Positions 41,278 through 50,864 of a stretch of 64,000 nucleotides of DNA are shown one piece after another. Numbering within the stretch: position 1 is the first letter of the stretch; each line of letters opens with the position of its first letter. The stretch comes from an uncultured Bacteroidales bacterium. GTDB lineage: Bacteria > Bacteroidota > Bacteroidia > Bacteroidales > Bacteroidaceae. Where the stretch lies: positions 124,001-188,000 of the forward strand of contig CADAJS010000004.1 in the NCBI GenBank assembly GCA_902788315.1, written 5' to 3'. Made by a program: the position numbers and the translations under genes. The notes under the pieces are model-generated. The model did not search any database and had not been told where the DNA came from. It saw only the letters and a program-made list of their open reading frames with translations.

Positions 41278-43923
41278 TTATCTAATCATTGTCTTTTTCC
41301 CATTGATAATGTATATGCCACGCGGCAGGACGGAGGACGTAATGCGACGTCCCGAGAGGTCGAATACCTTCTGCTCGGTGACGGAAGACACGCCATCGAT
41401 GCCCTGAGCCAGCTTGTAGCGACCGATAACAGTGATGTCATGGGCCGGCATCGTGGCGGGCACATTCTCCCATCCCTCAAAGTTGTAGCCACTCTGGATG
41501 GGCACGAGGGCGGGAGCCGTGATGGCTGCGCCATACTGATACGTGGAGGTGCGATAGACGTAGTTGTCATAGCTGCCACCCACGAGCACATACGTCACCG
41601 TGTAGCTGTTGATGGAGAAGAAGCCCGAGATGGTCAGGTCGCGTGCCGGCATTGTGGCCGGGAAGTCGATCCAGCCGCTGAAGGTATAGCCCTCCTTCTC
41701 TGGCTCAGCTATGGGGGTAAGGCTCTCGCCGTAGCTCACCTTCTGTGTGTCATATACCGTGCCGTCCACCATGTAGGTGAGCGTATAGGTGTTGGCCAGG
41801 AAAGTACCAATCACCGTCACGTCAGCTGCAGGCATGGTCTGCGGCAGGTCGGCCCAGCCCTGGAAGGTGTAGCCGCTCTTTGTGGGAGGAGCCGGTGCTG
41901 TCACGGCTGCGCCATATTTGAGGGTATAGGTGCGATAGGATTCGTGATTGTAGCCAGCCCCATTGAGTACGAACGTTATCGAGTACTCGTTGATGGAGAA
42001 GGTACCCTTGACCGTCACGTCGTGAGAAGGCATCGTGGCAGGTATCTCGCTCCAGCCGCTGAACGTATAGCCTTCCTTCTCGGGAGCTGCCAACGGCGTG
42101 AGAGCCTCGGCATAGGTATGTGACTCAGTGGCATAGACTGCGCCGTCCACCATATAGGTCAGCGTGTAGCTGTTGATGGTAAAGGAACCCTTGACCGTCA
42201 CGTCGTGGGCAGGCATGCTGCGCATCATATTCTGCCAGCCACCGAAGGTATAACCCTCCTTCTCTGGGGCGGGCAATGGCGTGAGCGCCTCGCCATAGGC
42301 ATGAGTCTCGGTGGCATAGACCTCGCCGTCCACCATGTAGGTCAGCGTATAGCTGTTTACGGAGAATGTGCCCGTCACCGTCACGTCATGGGACGGCATC
42401 GTGGCAGGTATCTCGCTCCAACCGCCAAAGGTGTGACCATCCTTCTCCGGAGCGGCCAGCGGGGTGAGTCTCTCGCCGAAAGGATGGGTCTCGGTGGCAT
42501 AGACTGCACCATCCACCACATAGGTCAACGTATAGCTGTTTAGGGAAAGGGTACCCGTGGCCGTCACATCATGTGCAGGCATCGTGGCGGGCAGACCGGT
42601 CCATCCGCTGAAAGTGTAGCCTTCCTTTACGGGGGCTGCCTGCGGCGTGATGGTCGTGCCATAGAGAACACGCTCCTTCTTGTACTCAGCACCGTCAAGC
42701 ATGTAAGTCAGCGTATAAGTGTTCGGCGAGAAAGTACCGGTCACCGTATAGTCAGAGGCCGGCATTGTAGTGGGTATTGTACTCCATCCACTGAAAGTGT
42801 GGCCCTCCTTCTCGGGAGTTGCCTGCGGCGTGATGGCCTCGCCCGCCTTATGGCTCTCGGTATGGAATACCTTGCCATCCACAAGATAGGTGAGAGTGTA
42901 GGAGCGTTCGGCCAAAGCCTGCTGGTATTCCTCCTCGGTGACAATGGTCAGCTCGGAGGGAGCATCAGCAGGGACTGCAAGATAGGCTTGGTTGGCCGGG
43001 AGATAACGTGTGCCGTTGTATGTCACAAGATTATCGCTTTCGCTCACGAAACCGAGTTTACCGGCAGCCGTCACTCCGAGCACACGCATGCTTGACGCGT
43101 TGTAGGCGGTGATGGCGTCCTTAGACTTAGGACGACTGTTGTTACAGAAAAGCACACCCTTCATCTCATTGCCACTCAGGGGAGAGGCAGACGAGGTGGT
43201 CAGGTCAAGTCGATTGCCGGAGGGGGTAGCAGAGGAACATTCAATCAGCACAGGAGTCAGCGCCGGCACAACATCCTTCACCTCAGAGAGGACAGCAAGG
43301 TCACGATCAACCTTCGAGATAATATAGGCTTTCATCCCGGAGGAATAAAGACGGAAAGGAAAAGTGGCATAGAAGGGGTAGTAGTACTTGCCGCCCGTCT
43401 GTACGTTCGGAGTGATGCCAAAGTAGGTGTCGCCAGACGCAGAGACAGCATAGACGTTCCAGTTGCGGTAGGGCGAGTTGCCACCTGTACCCAAAGTGCC
43501 TCGATCGACCGATGAAAGTTCATTGTCGGAAAGGTACTTCGTGATGCCTGCAGCAGTGGCGCTCACGGTATAAGTGCCTCGCATGGCACCGGCTGTCACT
43601 TGATGCACATCCACATAGCGCTGCACCATGGCATAGATGCCTGTGCCCTGTGCCGTGAGGTCGTAGAGGTCTGTTCCCATCTTCTTGATGTACATCAGAC
43701 AAGAGGGGTCTGAGACAGTCATTGACTCTGTCTTCCATAGCTGGATAGCAGCAAAGTCGCCCACGTCGCGGTGCATGTCATAGGACCCAGTGTTGTCCTT
43801 CACATAGAGATAGCGCTTGGTGCCAAAGTTCTGCACGCGATAATAACCATCGGACGTGAACTGTGCCAGCAGGGGCATAACGGATGCCAGCACAGCAAAA
43901 AGCGAGGCAAGGAAACGTTTCAT
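41278..43923 (-). CDS. Secreted protein with eight InlB-type B-repeats
   Basis: 881 residues with a signal peptide (FLASLFAVLASVMPLLA). Residues about 22-340 are beta-rich and start GYYRVQNFGTKRYLYVKDN, a lectin-like opening frequent in Prevotella. Eight Listeria-Bacteroides (InlB B-like) repeats of about 60 residues follow. Their core pattern is YTLTYMVDGxVYATEx, then PEKEGYTFSGWxxxPATMP and xHDVTVxGTFSxNS. The DNA repeats with a period of about 183 bp over roughly 41540-42910, so copy number may vary. The tail FDLSGRRITSSVLPRGIYII plus NGKK resembles Prevotella surface-export tails. Probably an adhesin or surface scaffold. Confidence 0.8.
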   Translation of the reverse strand: MKRFLASLFAVLASVMPLLAQFTSDGYYRVQNFGTKRYLYVKDNTGSYDMHRDVGDFAAIQLWKTESMTVSDPSCLMYIKKMGTDLYDLTAQGTGIYAMVQRYVDVHQVTAGAMRGTYTVSATAAGITKYLSDNELSSVDRGTLGTGGNSPYRNWNVYAVSASGDTYFGITPNVQTGGKYYYPFYATFPFRLYSSGMKAYIISKVDRDLAVLSEVKDVVPALTPVLIECSSATPSGNRLDLTTSSASPLSGNEMKGVLFCNNSRPKSKDAITAYNASSMRVLGVTAAGKLGFVSESDNLVTYNGTRYLPANQAYLAVPADAPSELTIVTEEEYQQALAERSYTLTYLVDGKVFHTESHKAGEAITPQATPEKEGHTFSGWSTIPTTMPASDYTVTGTFSPNTYTLTYMLDGAEYKKERVLYGTTITPQAAPVKEGYTFSGWTGLPATMPAHDVTATGTLSLNSYTLTYVVDGAVYATETHPFGERLTPLAAPEKDGHTFGGWSEIPATMPSHDVTVTGTFSVNSYTLTYMVDGEVYATETHAYGEALTPLPAPEKEGYTFGGWQNMMRSMPAHDVTVKGSFTINSYTLTYMVDGAVYATESHTYAEALTPLAAPEKEGYTFSGWSEIPATMPSHDVTVKGTFSINEYSITFVLNGAGYNHESYRTYTLKYGAAVTAPAPPTKSGYTFQGWADLPQTMPAADVTVIGTFLANTYTLTYMVDGTVYDTQKVSYGESLTPIAEPEKEGYTFSGWIDFPATMPARDLTISGFFSINSYTVTYVLVGGSYDNYVYRTSTYQYGAAITAPALVPIQSGYNFEGWENVPATMPAHDITVIGRYKLAQGIDGVSSVTEQKVFDLSGRRITSSVLPRGIYIINGKKTMIR

Positions 43924-43939
43924 GTGTGTTTAAAAGAGA

Positions 43940-43985
43940 AAAGCCATCCCCTACATTCCAGAGGGAAATGCAAAGGGACGGCTTT
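43940..43985 (-). terminator. Probable terminator of the lipoprotein/OmpA operon
   Basis: Stem AAAGCC-x-GGGA/TCCC-x-GGCTTT (43940-43950 with 43975-43985, one mismatch). Read on the minus strand it is followed by TTTTCTCTTTT. Confidence 0.6.
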
Positions 43986-44031
43986 ATTAGGATTTGTTTA
44001 ATGTATGTTCACCTTGGTGTCGGCCCGGACG

Positions 44032-45168
44032 TTACTCGGCCACACAGATGCTCACGCGGTTAAGTTCGTTCTTCTCGTAAGGCTGCTCGGTGTCGCCCTT
44101 AGCCACAGTAGTGATGCGGTCGGCCGAAATACCGTTCTTCGTCAGCAGGTCGAAGATAATCTTCGCACGGCGCTCGGAGTACATCTTGTTCAGACGAGCG
44201 TTACCCGTACCCTTGTCGGCATGAGCGGTTACAGTAACCTTCGATTCGGGATACTTCTTCATGTAAGCGATGATGTCGTCCACCTTCGTCATTTCCTCCT
44301 TGCTCACCTCAGAGCCACGGATTACGAAGAAGATGTCACGGCGCAGCGGCTCACGTGCCTTCTCCACCTCACGGTCACGGTAAACAACCTTCTCAACAAT
44401 CTTCTCAACGGGCTTCTCAACCACCTTCTCGACAACGATTTCGCCGCAGGGATTCGTCTTGGCCACCTTGCGGGTAACCTTACCCAGATGAACCTTCACG
44501 CCCACCAGTCCGTTGATGTACCAGTCGGTGTTCTCGGCACGCTTCGAGTTGTAGTGGTCGCTCAGCGTGTTGGCAGTGGCCTCGAGGCCGATGTCCAGGC
44601 GCGGAGTCACATGGAAGTCCACGAAAGCGCCTACACGGCCGGTGAAGCGCACCTTCGTGTCATCCCACAGATAGTGCAGGAAAGCCACGTCGCTGCCCGA
44701 GGGGAATCCGTGAGCGGCACGCATGTCAGCGTTCACCTGATTTGCCTCGTCATTGTCCCATGCGATGTTGGCACCCAGTCCGGCCAGCAGACCTACGTCC
44801 ACCAGACGCTTCTTGTAACCGCCAATCCAGTTGGTCAGGTTCAGGGTAGCATCGAGAGTGGGAGATACGTAGTTCCACTTCCAGTAGTACTTGCCGGTGG
44901 TCAGGTTAGAGCCAGCCTTGCTCTGCCAGCCGTTCACGGCCAGACGGAGACCCCAGATGGGAGTAAACTGATATCCGCCAGCAAGCTGTACATTCGGAGT
45001 GAGCAACTTACCAAACTTCACCTCGCCCACGTTATACTGGGCGCCGCCCTGTGCCTGCACATACCAATGTGCATTGAAGGCGTCCTCAGTTGCTGTCGTT
45101 GCCTGCGCGGATGCATTGAGGCATCCGGCAGCAAGCAAGCAAGCATATACTATTCTCTTCAGTTTCAT
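44032..45168 (-). CDS. OmpA-family outer-membrane protein
   Basis: 378 residues with a signal peptide (YACLLAAGCLNASA). The N-terminal half (about 25-220) is an eight-strand-type barrel with WYVQAQGGAQYNVGEV and YINGLVGVKVHLG. A charged hinge holds VVEKPVEKIVEKVVY. The C-terminal OmpA peptidoglycan-binding domain is about 270-378, with VTVTAHADKGTGNARLN and YSERRAKIIFDLL. It ties the outer membrane to the wall. It begins 38 bp after the coiled-coil lipoprotein gene on the same strand, so the two probably form an operon. Confidence 0.9.
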   Translation of the reverse strand: MKLKRIVYACLLAAGCLNASAQATTATEDAFNAHWYVQAQGGAQYNVGEVKFGKLLTPNVQLAGGYQFTPIWGLRLAVNGWQSKAGSNLTTGKYYWKWNYVSPTLDATLNLTNWIGGYKKRLVDVGLLAGLGANIAWDNDEANQVNADMRAAHGFPSGSDVAFLHYLWDDTKVRFTGRVGAFVDFHVTPRLDIGLEATANTLSDHYNSKRAENTDWYINGLVGVKVHLGKVTRKVAKTNPCGEIVVEKVVEKPVEKIVEKVVYRDREVEKAREPLRRDIFFVIRGSEVSKEEMTKVDDIIAYMKKYPESKVTVTAHADKGTGNARLNKMYSERRAKIIFDLLTKNGISADRITTVAKGDTEQPYEKNELNRVSICVAE

Positions 45169-45206
45169 ACTCTATCGTGTTTCTTGAGATTTATACCTTT
45201 ATATTA

Positions 45207-48200
45207 TTACTCCGTCACGGTGATGTAGTACTTCTCGGTAGCGATGTTACCGTGGAAGTCGAGAGCAGAGTATGCAATCTCATAGGTGTAACCAGCGGCC
45301 AGGTTCTCGAGCACGATGTTGCGCTCGGTGCCGTTGATGACCTCATTCATCTCGTTCGAGCCATTGGCAGCCTGGAGCTTAGCCTTGCAGTCGGCGTTGC
45401 CGCCCTTGGCGCTGTCGCTGCCCTTGATAACATCGGTCACAGCCACATGCTTCTTGCATACAGGCACGAGGAGCTCGAGGTTCCAGGTGGTGGGCACGAG
45501 GTGAGTGGTGGTACCCTTGATCGTGGTGGGATAGCTCTTAGCCTGGCTCAGCAGCGACACGGCGTCGTTACCTGCGAGCATAGCAGGCTGGAACACGTTG
45601 TTGATGTTGCCGAACACCTTCATGAAGCGGTCGTTGATGCTCTCCAGATAATCCTTGGCGGTGGCAATGTAGCGGTCGATAGCATTATCGGCACGTACAG
45701 CATAGTCGGTTCTGATGAGGTCAAGCTGAGTGTTCACGTCGCCAATCACATTGTCAATGTCGTCAAGCATCTTGTTGATGTCGCCCACCTGGTCACCGAG
45801 AATGTCACCGAATTCGTCGGCAATGTCGTCGAGGGCAATCGTCTTGTTGATATGGATCTTCTTGCCCGAGAGGTCAATCAGCTTGCTCATCTTGACATTC
45901 ACGGTCACAGTGTCGTTGTAGTTGAGGTTTGCAATGGCAGTACCATTCAGATAAGCCGTCTGGTCACCAGTAGCCACGTTATCATTCACTACCACGTTCA
46001 CCGTGCCAAGGTCAATCACTGCGGAACCTACCTTATTACCACCGTCATCCTCAACATTTACATTGAGGTAACCTACACCCGTACCTGTGGTATTCACAAC
46101 GATGTTGAACGAGGGAACAGTAGCCGTGACGGTGCTTACATCTACGGGAATACCCTGTGAGATATGGATGGGCACATCCACGTTCTCGTTGATGTCGAGC
46201 TGATAGGTGAGGCCATCGATGGTGATGTCATCGTCCAGTGTGAAGGTGAACTTAGCCTTCTGCTCGTCGGTGAGGCCGTTGAACGTGATGTGCTCAATCT
46301 TCAGAGCCTGAACGTCCTTATAGAGGATGCTTCCCTCAATCTCATTCACCACAGCCTTCACACTGTTGTGCAGCTTCTTGGCAAGGCGATTGAGCACAGC
46401 GTTCACGCGGTCGTAGCCGGGCATGTTGTCGATGAGACCATCCACGTCATAGAGCGTATTGAAGGAGAAGGGCTTCACAGCGGTTGCAGCCAGTCCGTAG
46501 TCGGAATAAACTCCGTGCTCGGTGCCCTCGGTGTCGGTCCAAGTAGCCTTCACTGCATCGGCGTCGAGGCTGAAGCTGGTCAGCACTTCATAGATGTCGG
46601 TAGCCATACCCTTGAAGTCTGCATCCAGGCGCTTGTCCTTAATTTCCTTCACAATCTTCTTAATATTGGCAGCGTCGTAGCTAACCTTCTGTACTGCGTT
46701 GACGTCGGCAGCAGCGAGTGTGGCGGGAGCCTCATAGAAGCCGTTGCCAGCAGCACGTGTCCAACCGAAGGTGAGGGTCTTGTCGCTCTGCTTGAGGGCG
46801 CCCAGCGTAATCTTGGAAGCCTCGGCCTGGCTGTTCTCCAGTGTAAGCACCTGACCGGTGAAGTCCACGGTGTTGGGGTTGATGGTCACATAGAGTGTAC
46901 CGGCATTGCCTTCGCTGTCGTCCAGCAGGATATCACCTGCGTGATAGAGCACTTCGTCAGAGAGGCCGAGGAGCTCCATTTCCTGAGCGGTGAGTGCCTG
47001 AGCGGGACGTACGTAGCGACCAGTGCGGCTTGTGGGGAAGTAGATGTCGTCGTTAGCCTCGCCATAGTATGCCATCAACACCTTGGAGTTCACGTTGAAC
47101 GGCAGGCTGAGCGTACCAAATGCGGGGTTGTGAGTGCCCTGGATGGTGATGCCGGTGATCATGTTGGCAAGATTTTTCTCCAGGTTCTCTACGCGATCCT
47201 TCAGACCCTGCAGTGCAGCGATAGCCTCTTCAGCGTCGGCCATGCGATCCTGCAGACCAGATACGTCGCTCTTCAGCTGCTCAATGTCAGCCTTCATGAG
47301 CTCGTCGGCAGCCTTGTAAGCCTCTTCTACCTCGTTGATGCGAGTGGTGTTGGCCTTGATGAGCGTGCAAACGCTGTCGATGGTAGCGGTGAAGGTCTCC
47401 TTCGTTACGTAGGAGTTCTCGATAGCTTCCACGCGATTCTCGATCTTGACAATCTCTTTGAAGATGGAGTCAATCTTCTCCTGTGTGGCAGCGTCAACTT
47501 CCTCCAGACCCTTCGTAATGGCAGCGAGGCTGTCGATGCGGGCATTGAGCTTATCGTCGGCTTCCTTCATGTCGTTCTGGATGTCGGTAGTCACATTGCA
47601 GAGAGAATCTACTTTCTCCTTCAGGTCAGCAATGTCCTGAGTGTTGGTAGCGACAGCGGTCTTCAGGATGGCAATCTGCTCATCAGTGTATGCCTTGGCC
47701 TTCTCCAAGTTGGCATTGGCCAGAGCCTCGATGCGAGCCAGCTCCTGAGTCATGTTCTGTACGGCCTGGTTGAAGCTGTTGGTCAGAGTGGTCAGGTCGG
47801 TCTGCAACTGCGTCACGTCGCCCGTCAGCTGGTTCACCAGATTCTTCAGGTTGGTGATGTTCTGCTCAGCAGTGCTCATGCGAGAAGTGAGCTCGTCGAT
47901 CAACTGCTTGTTGGCAGCGGCCTGTGCCTTAGCCTCGGCAGCGTTCTCGTAAGCCACCTTCAGCGAGTCGCTCATGGACACCAGCTGGAGCTTAATGTTG
48001 TCGATAGCCTCCTTGTTGAGGTCGGCCAGAGCCTTGGCGGCGTCAGCGGTCGTCTTGGCAGCGTCGGCAGTTGCCTGGGCAGTTTCAGCAGCAGCCTTGG
48101 CAGCTTCGGCAGTCGTCTTAGCGGCAGCAGCATCGGCAGCAGCCTGGTCGGCAGCGGCCTTGGCAGCGTCAGCAGCGGCCTTGGCAGCATCGGCGGCAGC

Positions 48201-48779
48201 CTTGGCAGCGTCAGCACGGGCAGCAGCGTCCTGGGCCAGAGCCTTTGCGTCGGCAGCAGCGGTCTCCACAGCACTCAGACGGGAAAGGATGGACGAGAGG
48301 TCGCAACCACACTCGCCAGTGCACTTGCACTTGGCAGCCTCAATGGCAGCCTCCAGAGTCTGGATGGCCTGTGTGTACTCGCTCTTGGCCACATAGGTCG
48401 AAGCGATAAACGTACGCAGCGCATTGATTTCATTCTGCAGCTGCTGTACGGTAGCCAGTCCCTCGAGGTCAGTGAGGTTGGCCTTCTGTGCCAGTGCGGT
48501 CTGCAGTGCAGTAAGCTTTGCCTCTACGGCATCCATGTCACACTCACACGAGTTGATGGCTTCCAACTGCTGCTGATAGAGCGCCAGCTGGGCCTTCAGG
48601 TTGTTAATCTGTGTCTGCAGAGACTGAGAGAGATCCGACTCATCGCCGATCACAACCAGACGCAACTGGTCAATCTGGTTCTGCAAATCCTCGTTAGTAT
48701 CCTTACATGAGGACACTGCTACTCCCACGCAGGCTGTTACAGCCAGAAGCGCAAGAAACTTTGAAAACTTTCTTTTCAT
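45207..48779 (-). CDS. Very large coiled-coil lipoprotein
   Basis: 1190 residues. Lipoprotein signal with lipobox VAVSSC. Residues about 30-560 are almost continuous coiled coil, including an Ala-rich heptad tract near 170-250 (repeats of AADAAKA). Two small Cys clusters (CECD and CKCTGECGCD) occur in the first 165 residues. Residues about 570-1190 are beta-rich and Thr/Asp-rich, ending NIATEKYYITVTE, probably an exposed or receptor region. No catalytic motif. Likely a long periplasmic or surface fibre anchored in the outer membrane, encoded with OmpA. A 130-nt leader precedes it. Confidence 0.75.
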   Translation of the reverse strand: MKRKFSKFLALLAVTACVGVAVSSCKDTNEDLQNQIDQLRLVVIGDESDLSQSLQTQINNLKAQLALYQQQLEAINSCECDMDAVEAKLTALQTALAQKANLTDLEGLATVQQLQNEINALRTFIASTYVAKSEYTQAIQTLEAAIEAAKCKCTGECGCDLSSILSRLSAVETAAADAKALAQDAAARADAAKAAADAAKAAADAAKAAADQAAADAAAAKTTAEAAKAAAETAQATADAAKTTADAAKALADLNKEAIDNIKLQLVSMSDSLKVAYENAAEAKAQAAANKQLIDELTSRMSTAEQNITNLKNLVNQLTGDVTQLQTDLTTLTNSFNQAVQNMTQELARIEALANANLEKAKAYTDEQIAILKTAVATNTQDIADLKEKVDSLCNVTTDIQNDMKEADDKLNARIDSLAAITKGLEEVDAATQEKIDSIFKEIVKIENRVEAIENSYVTKETFTATIDSVCTLIKANTTRINEVEEAYKAADELMKADIEQLKSDVSGLQDRMADAEEAIAALQGLKDRVENLEKNLANMITGITIQGTHNPAFGTLSLPFNVNSKVLMAYYGEANDDIYFPTSRTGRYVRPAQALTAQEMELLGLSDEVLYHAGDILLDDSEGNAGTLYVTINPNTVDFTGQVLTLENSQAEASKITLGALKQSDKTLTFGWTRAAGNGFYEAPATLAAADVNAVQKVSYDAANIKKIVKEIKDKRLDADFKGMATDIYEVLTSFSLDADAVKATWTDTEGTEHGVYSDYGLAATAVKPFSFNTLYDVDGLIDNMPGYDRVNAVLNRLAKKLHNSVKAVVNEIEGSILYKDVQALKIEHITFNGLTDEQKAKFTFTLDDDITIDGLTYQLDINENVDVPIHISQGIPVDVSTVTATVPSFNIVVNTTGTGVGYLNVNVEDDGGNKVGSAVIDLGTVNVVVNDNVATGDQTAYLNGTAIANLNYNDTVTVNVKMSKLIDLSGKKIHINKTIALDDIADEFGDILGDQVGDINKMLDDIDNVIGDVNTQLDLIRTDYAVRADNAIDRYIATAKDYLESINDRFMKVFGNINNVFQPAMLAGNDAVSLLSQAKSYPTTIKGTTTHLVPTTWNLELLVPVCKKHVAVTDVIKGSDSAKGGNADCKAKLQAANGSNEMNEVINGTERNIVLENLAAGYTYEIAYSALDFHGNIATEKYYITVTE

Positions 48780-48910
48780 ACTTTTAAACGATTATGTTAT
48801 CTCTTCATTTAATTTATTTCCTCATCGAAGACTATCTATAATAATAATGTACGAAGCACGTTTGCCTCACGACATACTATGCCCCACTATCTATCTTTGC
48901 AAAGTCGGGA

Positions 48911-48918
48911 CAAAGGTA
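48911..48918 (-). promoter_or_regulatory. Promoter -7 element of the coiled-coil lipoprotein operon
   Basis: TACCTTTG on the minus strand, about 132 bp upstream of the start; the long leader has no recognised element. Confidence 0.6.
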
Positions 48919-48997
48919 TGACTTTTTCCGCGTAAACGCGTACCATGTACGAGGAAATTATACAGAACATTAATGTTTTTTAACATTTGCATAGAAA

Positions 48998-49085
48998 AAC
49001 AGTGCCAAGCCATCACCAATTTGGTGGGGTGCCACCAAAAGTTTCGCGGAGTGTCACCAAAAGGTTAGTGGCACTCCACCAAATT
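48998..49085. repeat. 22-bp-period array with CACCAAA cores
   Basis: Clear units at 49020-49041, 49042-49063 and 49064-49085 share CACCAAA at the same phase (GTGCCACCAAAAG, GTGTCACCAAAAG, CACTCCACCAAATT). A degenerate unit (48998-49019) precedes them. The first unit is partly self-complementary (GGTGGGGTGCCACC). It lies in the 488-bp gap before tyrS, which has no other gene. Confidence 0.8.
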
Positions 49086-49205
49086 CGACTCCCTATAGCA
49101 ACATCCTCCAGAGATAACGACAGACATTCGTCCGAAAATACAGACAAGATAATCGCCGGGGAGTGAGAATTTAGGGATCATGAGTCGCATTTCCCTCCTG
49201 AAGAT

Positions 49206-49236
49206 TTGGCCGTTCGATGAAGAAAACGTAACTTTG
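49206..49236 (+). promoter_or_regulatory. Promoter of tyrS
   Basis: TTGG (49206-49209), 19 bp, TAACTTTG (49229-49236), 31 bp before the start. Confidence 0.75.
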
Positions 49237-49267
49237 CACCCCGAAATACATATAAAGTACTCATTCG

Positions 49268-50569
49268 ATGAATTTTGTAGACGAACTTACATGGAGGGGC
49301 ATGATCCATCAGATGATGCCCGGGACAAAAGAACTGTTAGAGAAAGAGACGGTGACGGCCTACGTAGGCATCGACCCCACGGCCGACAGTCTTCACATCG
49401 GGCATCTGTGCGGCGTAATGATGCTGCGCCACCTGCAGAAGTGCGGCCACAAGCCGCTGGCATTGGTGGGCGGCGCTACGGGCATGATTGGCGACCCCAG
49501 CGGCAAGAGCCAGGAGCGCAACCTGCTGAACGAGGAGACGCTGCGCCACAACGTGCAGTGCATCAAGCAGCAGCTGGCACGTTTTCTGGACTTCGAAAGC
49601 GACGCACCCAACCGCGCCGAGCTGGTGAACAACTATGACTGGATGAAGGACTACTCGTTCCTGGACTTCGCCCGCGAGATTGGCAAGTGCATCACCGTGA
49701 ACTACATGATGGCCAAGGACAGCGTGAAACGCCGCCTAAACGGCGAGTTCCAGGACGGAATGTCGTTCACCGAGTTCACCTACCAGCTGCTTCAGGGCTA
49801 TGACTTTCTGCACCTTTACCAGACGAAGAACTGCAAGCTGCAGATGGGCGGCAGCGACCAGTGGGGCAATATCACCACTGGCACGGAACTCATCCGCCGC
49901 AAACTGGGAGCAGAGAACGAAGCCTTCGCTCTCACCTGTCCGCTCATCACCAAAGCCGACGGCAAAAAGTTCGGCAAGACGGAGCAGGGCAACATCTGGC
50001 TCGACCGCAACCGCACGACGCCCTACACCTTCTACCAGTTCTGGTTGAACGTGGCCGACGAGGACGCCGAGCGCTACATCAAGATATTCACCTCGCTGAC
50101 GAAGGAAGAGATTGATGCCCTCATCGAGGAACACCACAAGGATCCCGGACTACGCGTACTGCAGAAACGCCTGGCCCAGGAGGTCACCGTCATGGTACAC
50201 AGCCAGGAGGACTACGAGGCAGCCGTCGAGGCCAGCAACATTCTCTTTGGCAAAGCCACACGCGAGAGCCTCTCCCGTCTGGACGAGGCAACCCTGCTCG
50301 ACGTATTCCGCGGCGTACCGCAGTTCAGCATCTCCCGCAACCTTCTACAGGGCGAGGGCATCAAAGCCGTGGATCTTATGGCCGGCGAGACGCAGTGCTT
50401 CCCCAGCAAAGGCGAGATGCGCAAGCTCACCCAGGGCGGCGGTGTCAGTCTGAACAAGGAAAAGCTGCAAGCCTTCGACCAGATGGTGACAGAGAAAGAC
50501 CTGCTAAACGGCAAGTACCTCCTCGTCCAGCAGGGCAAGAAGAAATACTTCCTGCTCACCGCTGAATAA
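49268..50569 (+). CDS. tyrS: Tyrosyl-tRNA synthetase
   Basis: 433 residues. Class I synthetase. [16 protein letters not shown] holds the HIGH motif and tyrosine-binding residues. [31 protein letters not shown] and the KMSKS-like [12 protein letters not shown] (KFGKT) follow. The C-terminal S4-like RNA-binding domain includes [14 protein letters not shown]. Length fits bacterial TyrRS. It stands alone with its own promoter. In many Bacteroidetes tyrS sits next to the hemD-rnpA-yidD-tatD cluster, which here is 12 kb away. Confidence 0.97.
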   Translation: MNFVDELTWRGMIHQMMPGTKELLEKETVTAYVGIDPTADSLHIGHLCGVMMLRHLQKCGHKPLALVGGATGMIGDPSGKSQERNLLNEETLRHNVQCIKQQLARFLDFESDAPNRAELVNNYDWMKDYSFLDFAREIGKCITVNYMMAKDSVKRRLNGEFQDGMSFTEFTYQLLQGYDFLHLYQTKNCKLQMGGSDQWGNITTGTELIRRKLGAENEAFALTCPLITKADGKKFGKTEQGNIWLDRNRTTPYTFYQFWLNVADEDAERYIKIFTSLTKEEIDALIEEHHKDPGLRVLQKRLAQEVTVMVHSQEDYEAAVEASNILFGKATRESLSRLDEATLLDVFRGVPQFSISRNLLQGEGIKAVDLMAGETQCFPSKGEMRKLTQGGGVSLNKEKLQAFDQMVTEKDLLNGKYLLVQQGKKKYFLLTAE

Positions 50570-50610
50570 AAAAAGCGTCACGAATGCTTGCACAAAAGGC
50601 AGAAAAGTCA

Positions 50611-50618
50611 TAACTTTG
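50611..50618 (+). promoter_or_regulatory. Promoter -7 element of tRNA-Gln
   Basis: TAACTTTG, 31 bp upstream of the mature tRNA end. Confidence 0.7.
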
Positions 50619-50649
50619 CAGCCGCAATCCTGAGCGGTTGCTTTCGGAT

Positions 50650-50720
50650 TGGGCTATGGTGTAATGGTAGCACAAGACATTTTGGTCGTCTTAGTTCTGG
50701 TTCGAAACCGGATAGCCCAA
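50650..50720 (+). tRNA. tRNA-Gln, anticodon TTG
   Basis: A 71-nt cloverleaf. Acceptor TGGGCTA pairs perfectly with TAGCCCA, discriminator A; the U1-A72 pair is a tRNA-Gln identity feature. The anticodon loop TTTTGGT carries TTG. The T arm is CTGGTTCGAAACCGG. CCA not encoded. Confidence 0.95.
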
Positions 50721-50728
50721 CCCCTCAG

Positions 50729-50763
50729 GAGGTCGCCTCAAAGCCGAGACGACCTCTTTTTTT
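50729..50763 (+). terminator. Intrinsic terminator after tRNA-Gln
   Basis: Stem GAGGTCG (50729-50735) with CGACCTC (50750-50756), then seven T residues. Confidence 0.85.
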
Positions 50764-50805
50764 GCTTTTTTACGCCCACACATGACCTTTTATCCCCCGC
50801 AACTA

Positions 50806-50836
50806 TTGACAAGCAGCATTTTTTTTTATATCTTTG
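50806..50836 (+). promoter_or_regulatory. Promoter of miaB
   Basis: TTGA (50806-50809), 19 bp, TATCTTTG (50829-50836), 28 bp before the start. Confidence 0.7.
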
Positions 50837-50864
50837 CAGCGCAAATGAATGCGCCCTACGCTAA

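Noticed and set aside
46164..48710. An 848-codon open frame on the plus strand, antisense to the coiled-coil lipoprotein gene
   Set aside because: The opposite strand encodes a clear lipoprotein with signal peptide, lipobox, promoter and coiled-coil pattern. The antisense frame is low-complexity (Ser/Gly/Leu) and follows from the Ala/Asp/Lys-rich codons of the sense gene.
48892..48899. A plus-strand TATCTTTG as the tyrS promoter
   Set aside because: No suitable -33 element is found and it is 370 bp upstream, whereas TTGG-N19-TAACTTTG at 49206-49236 is well placed.
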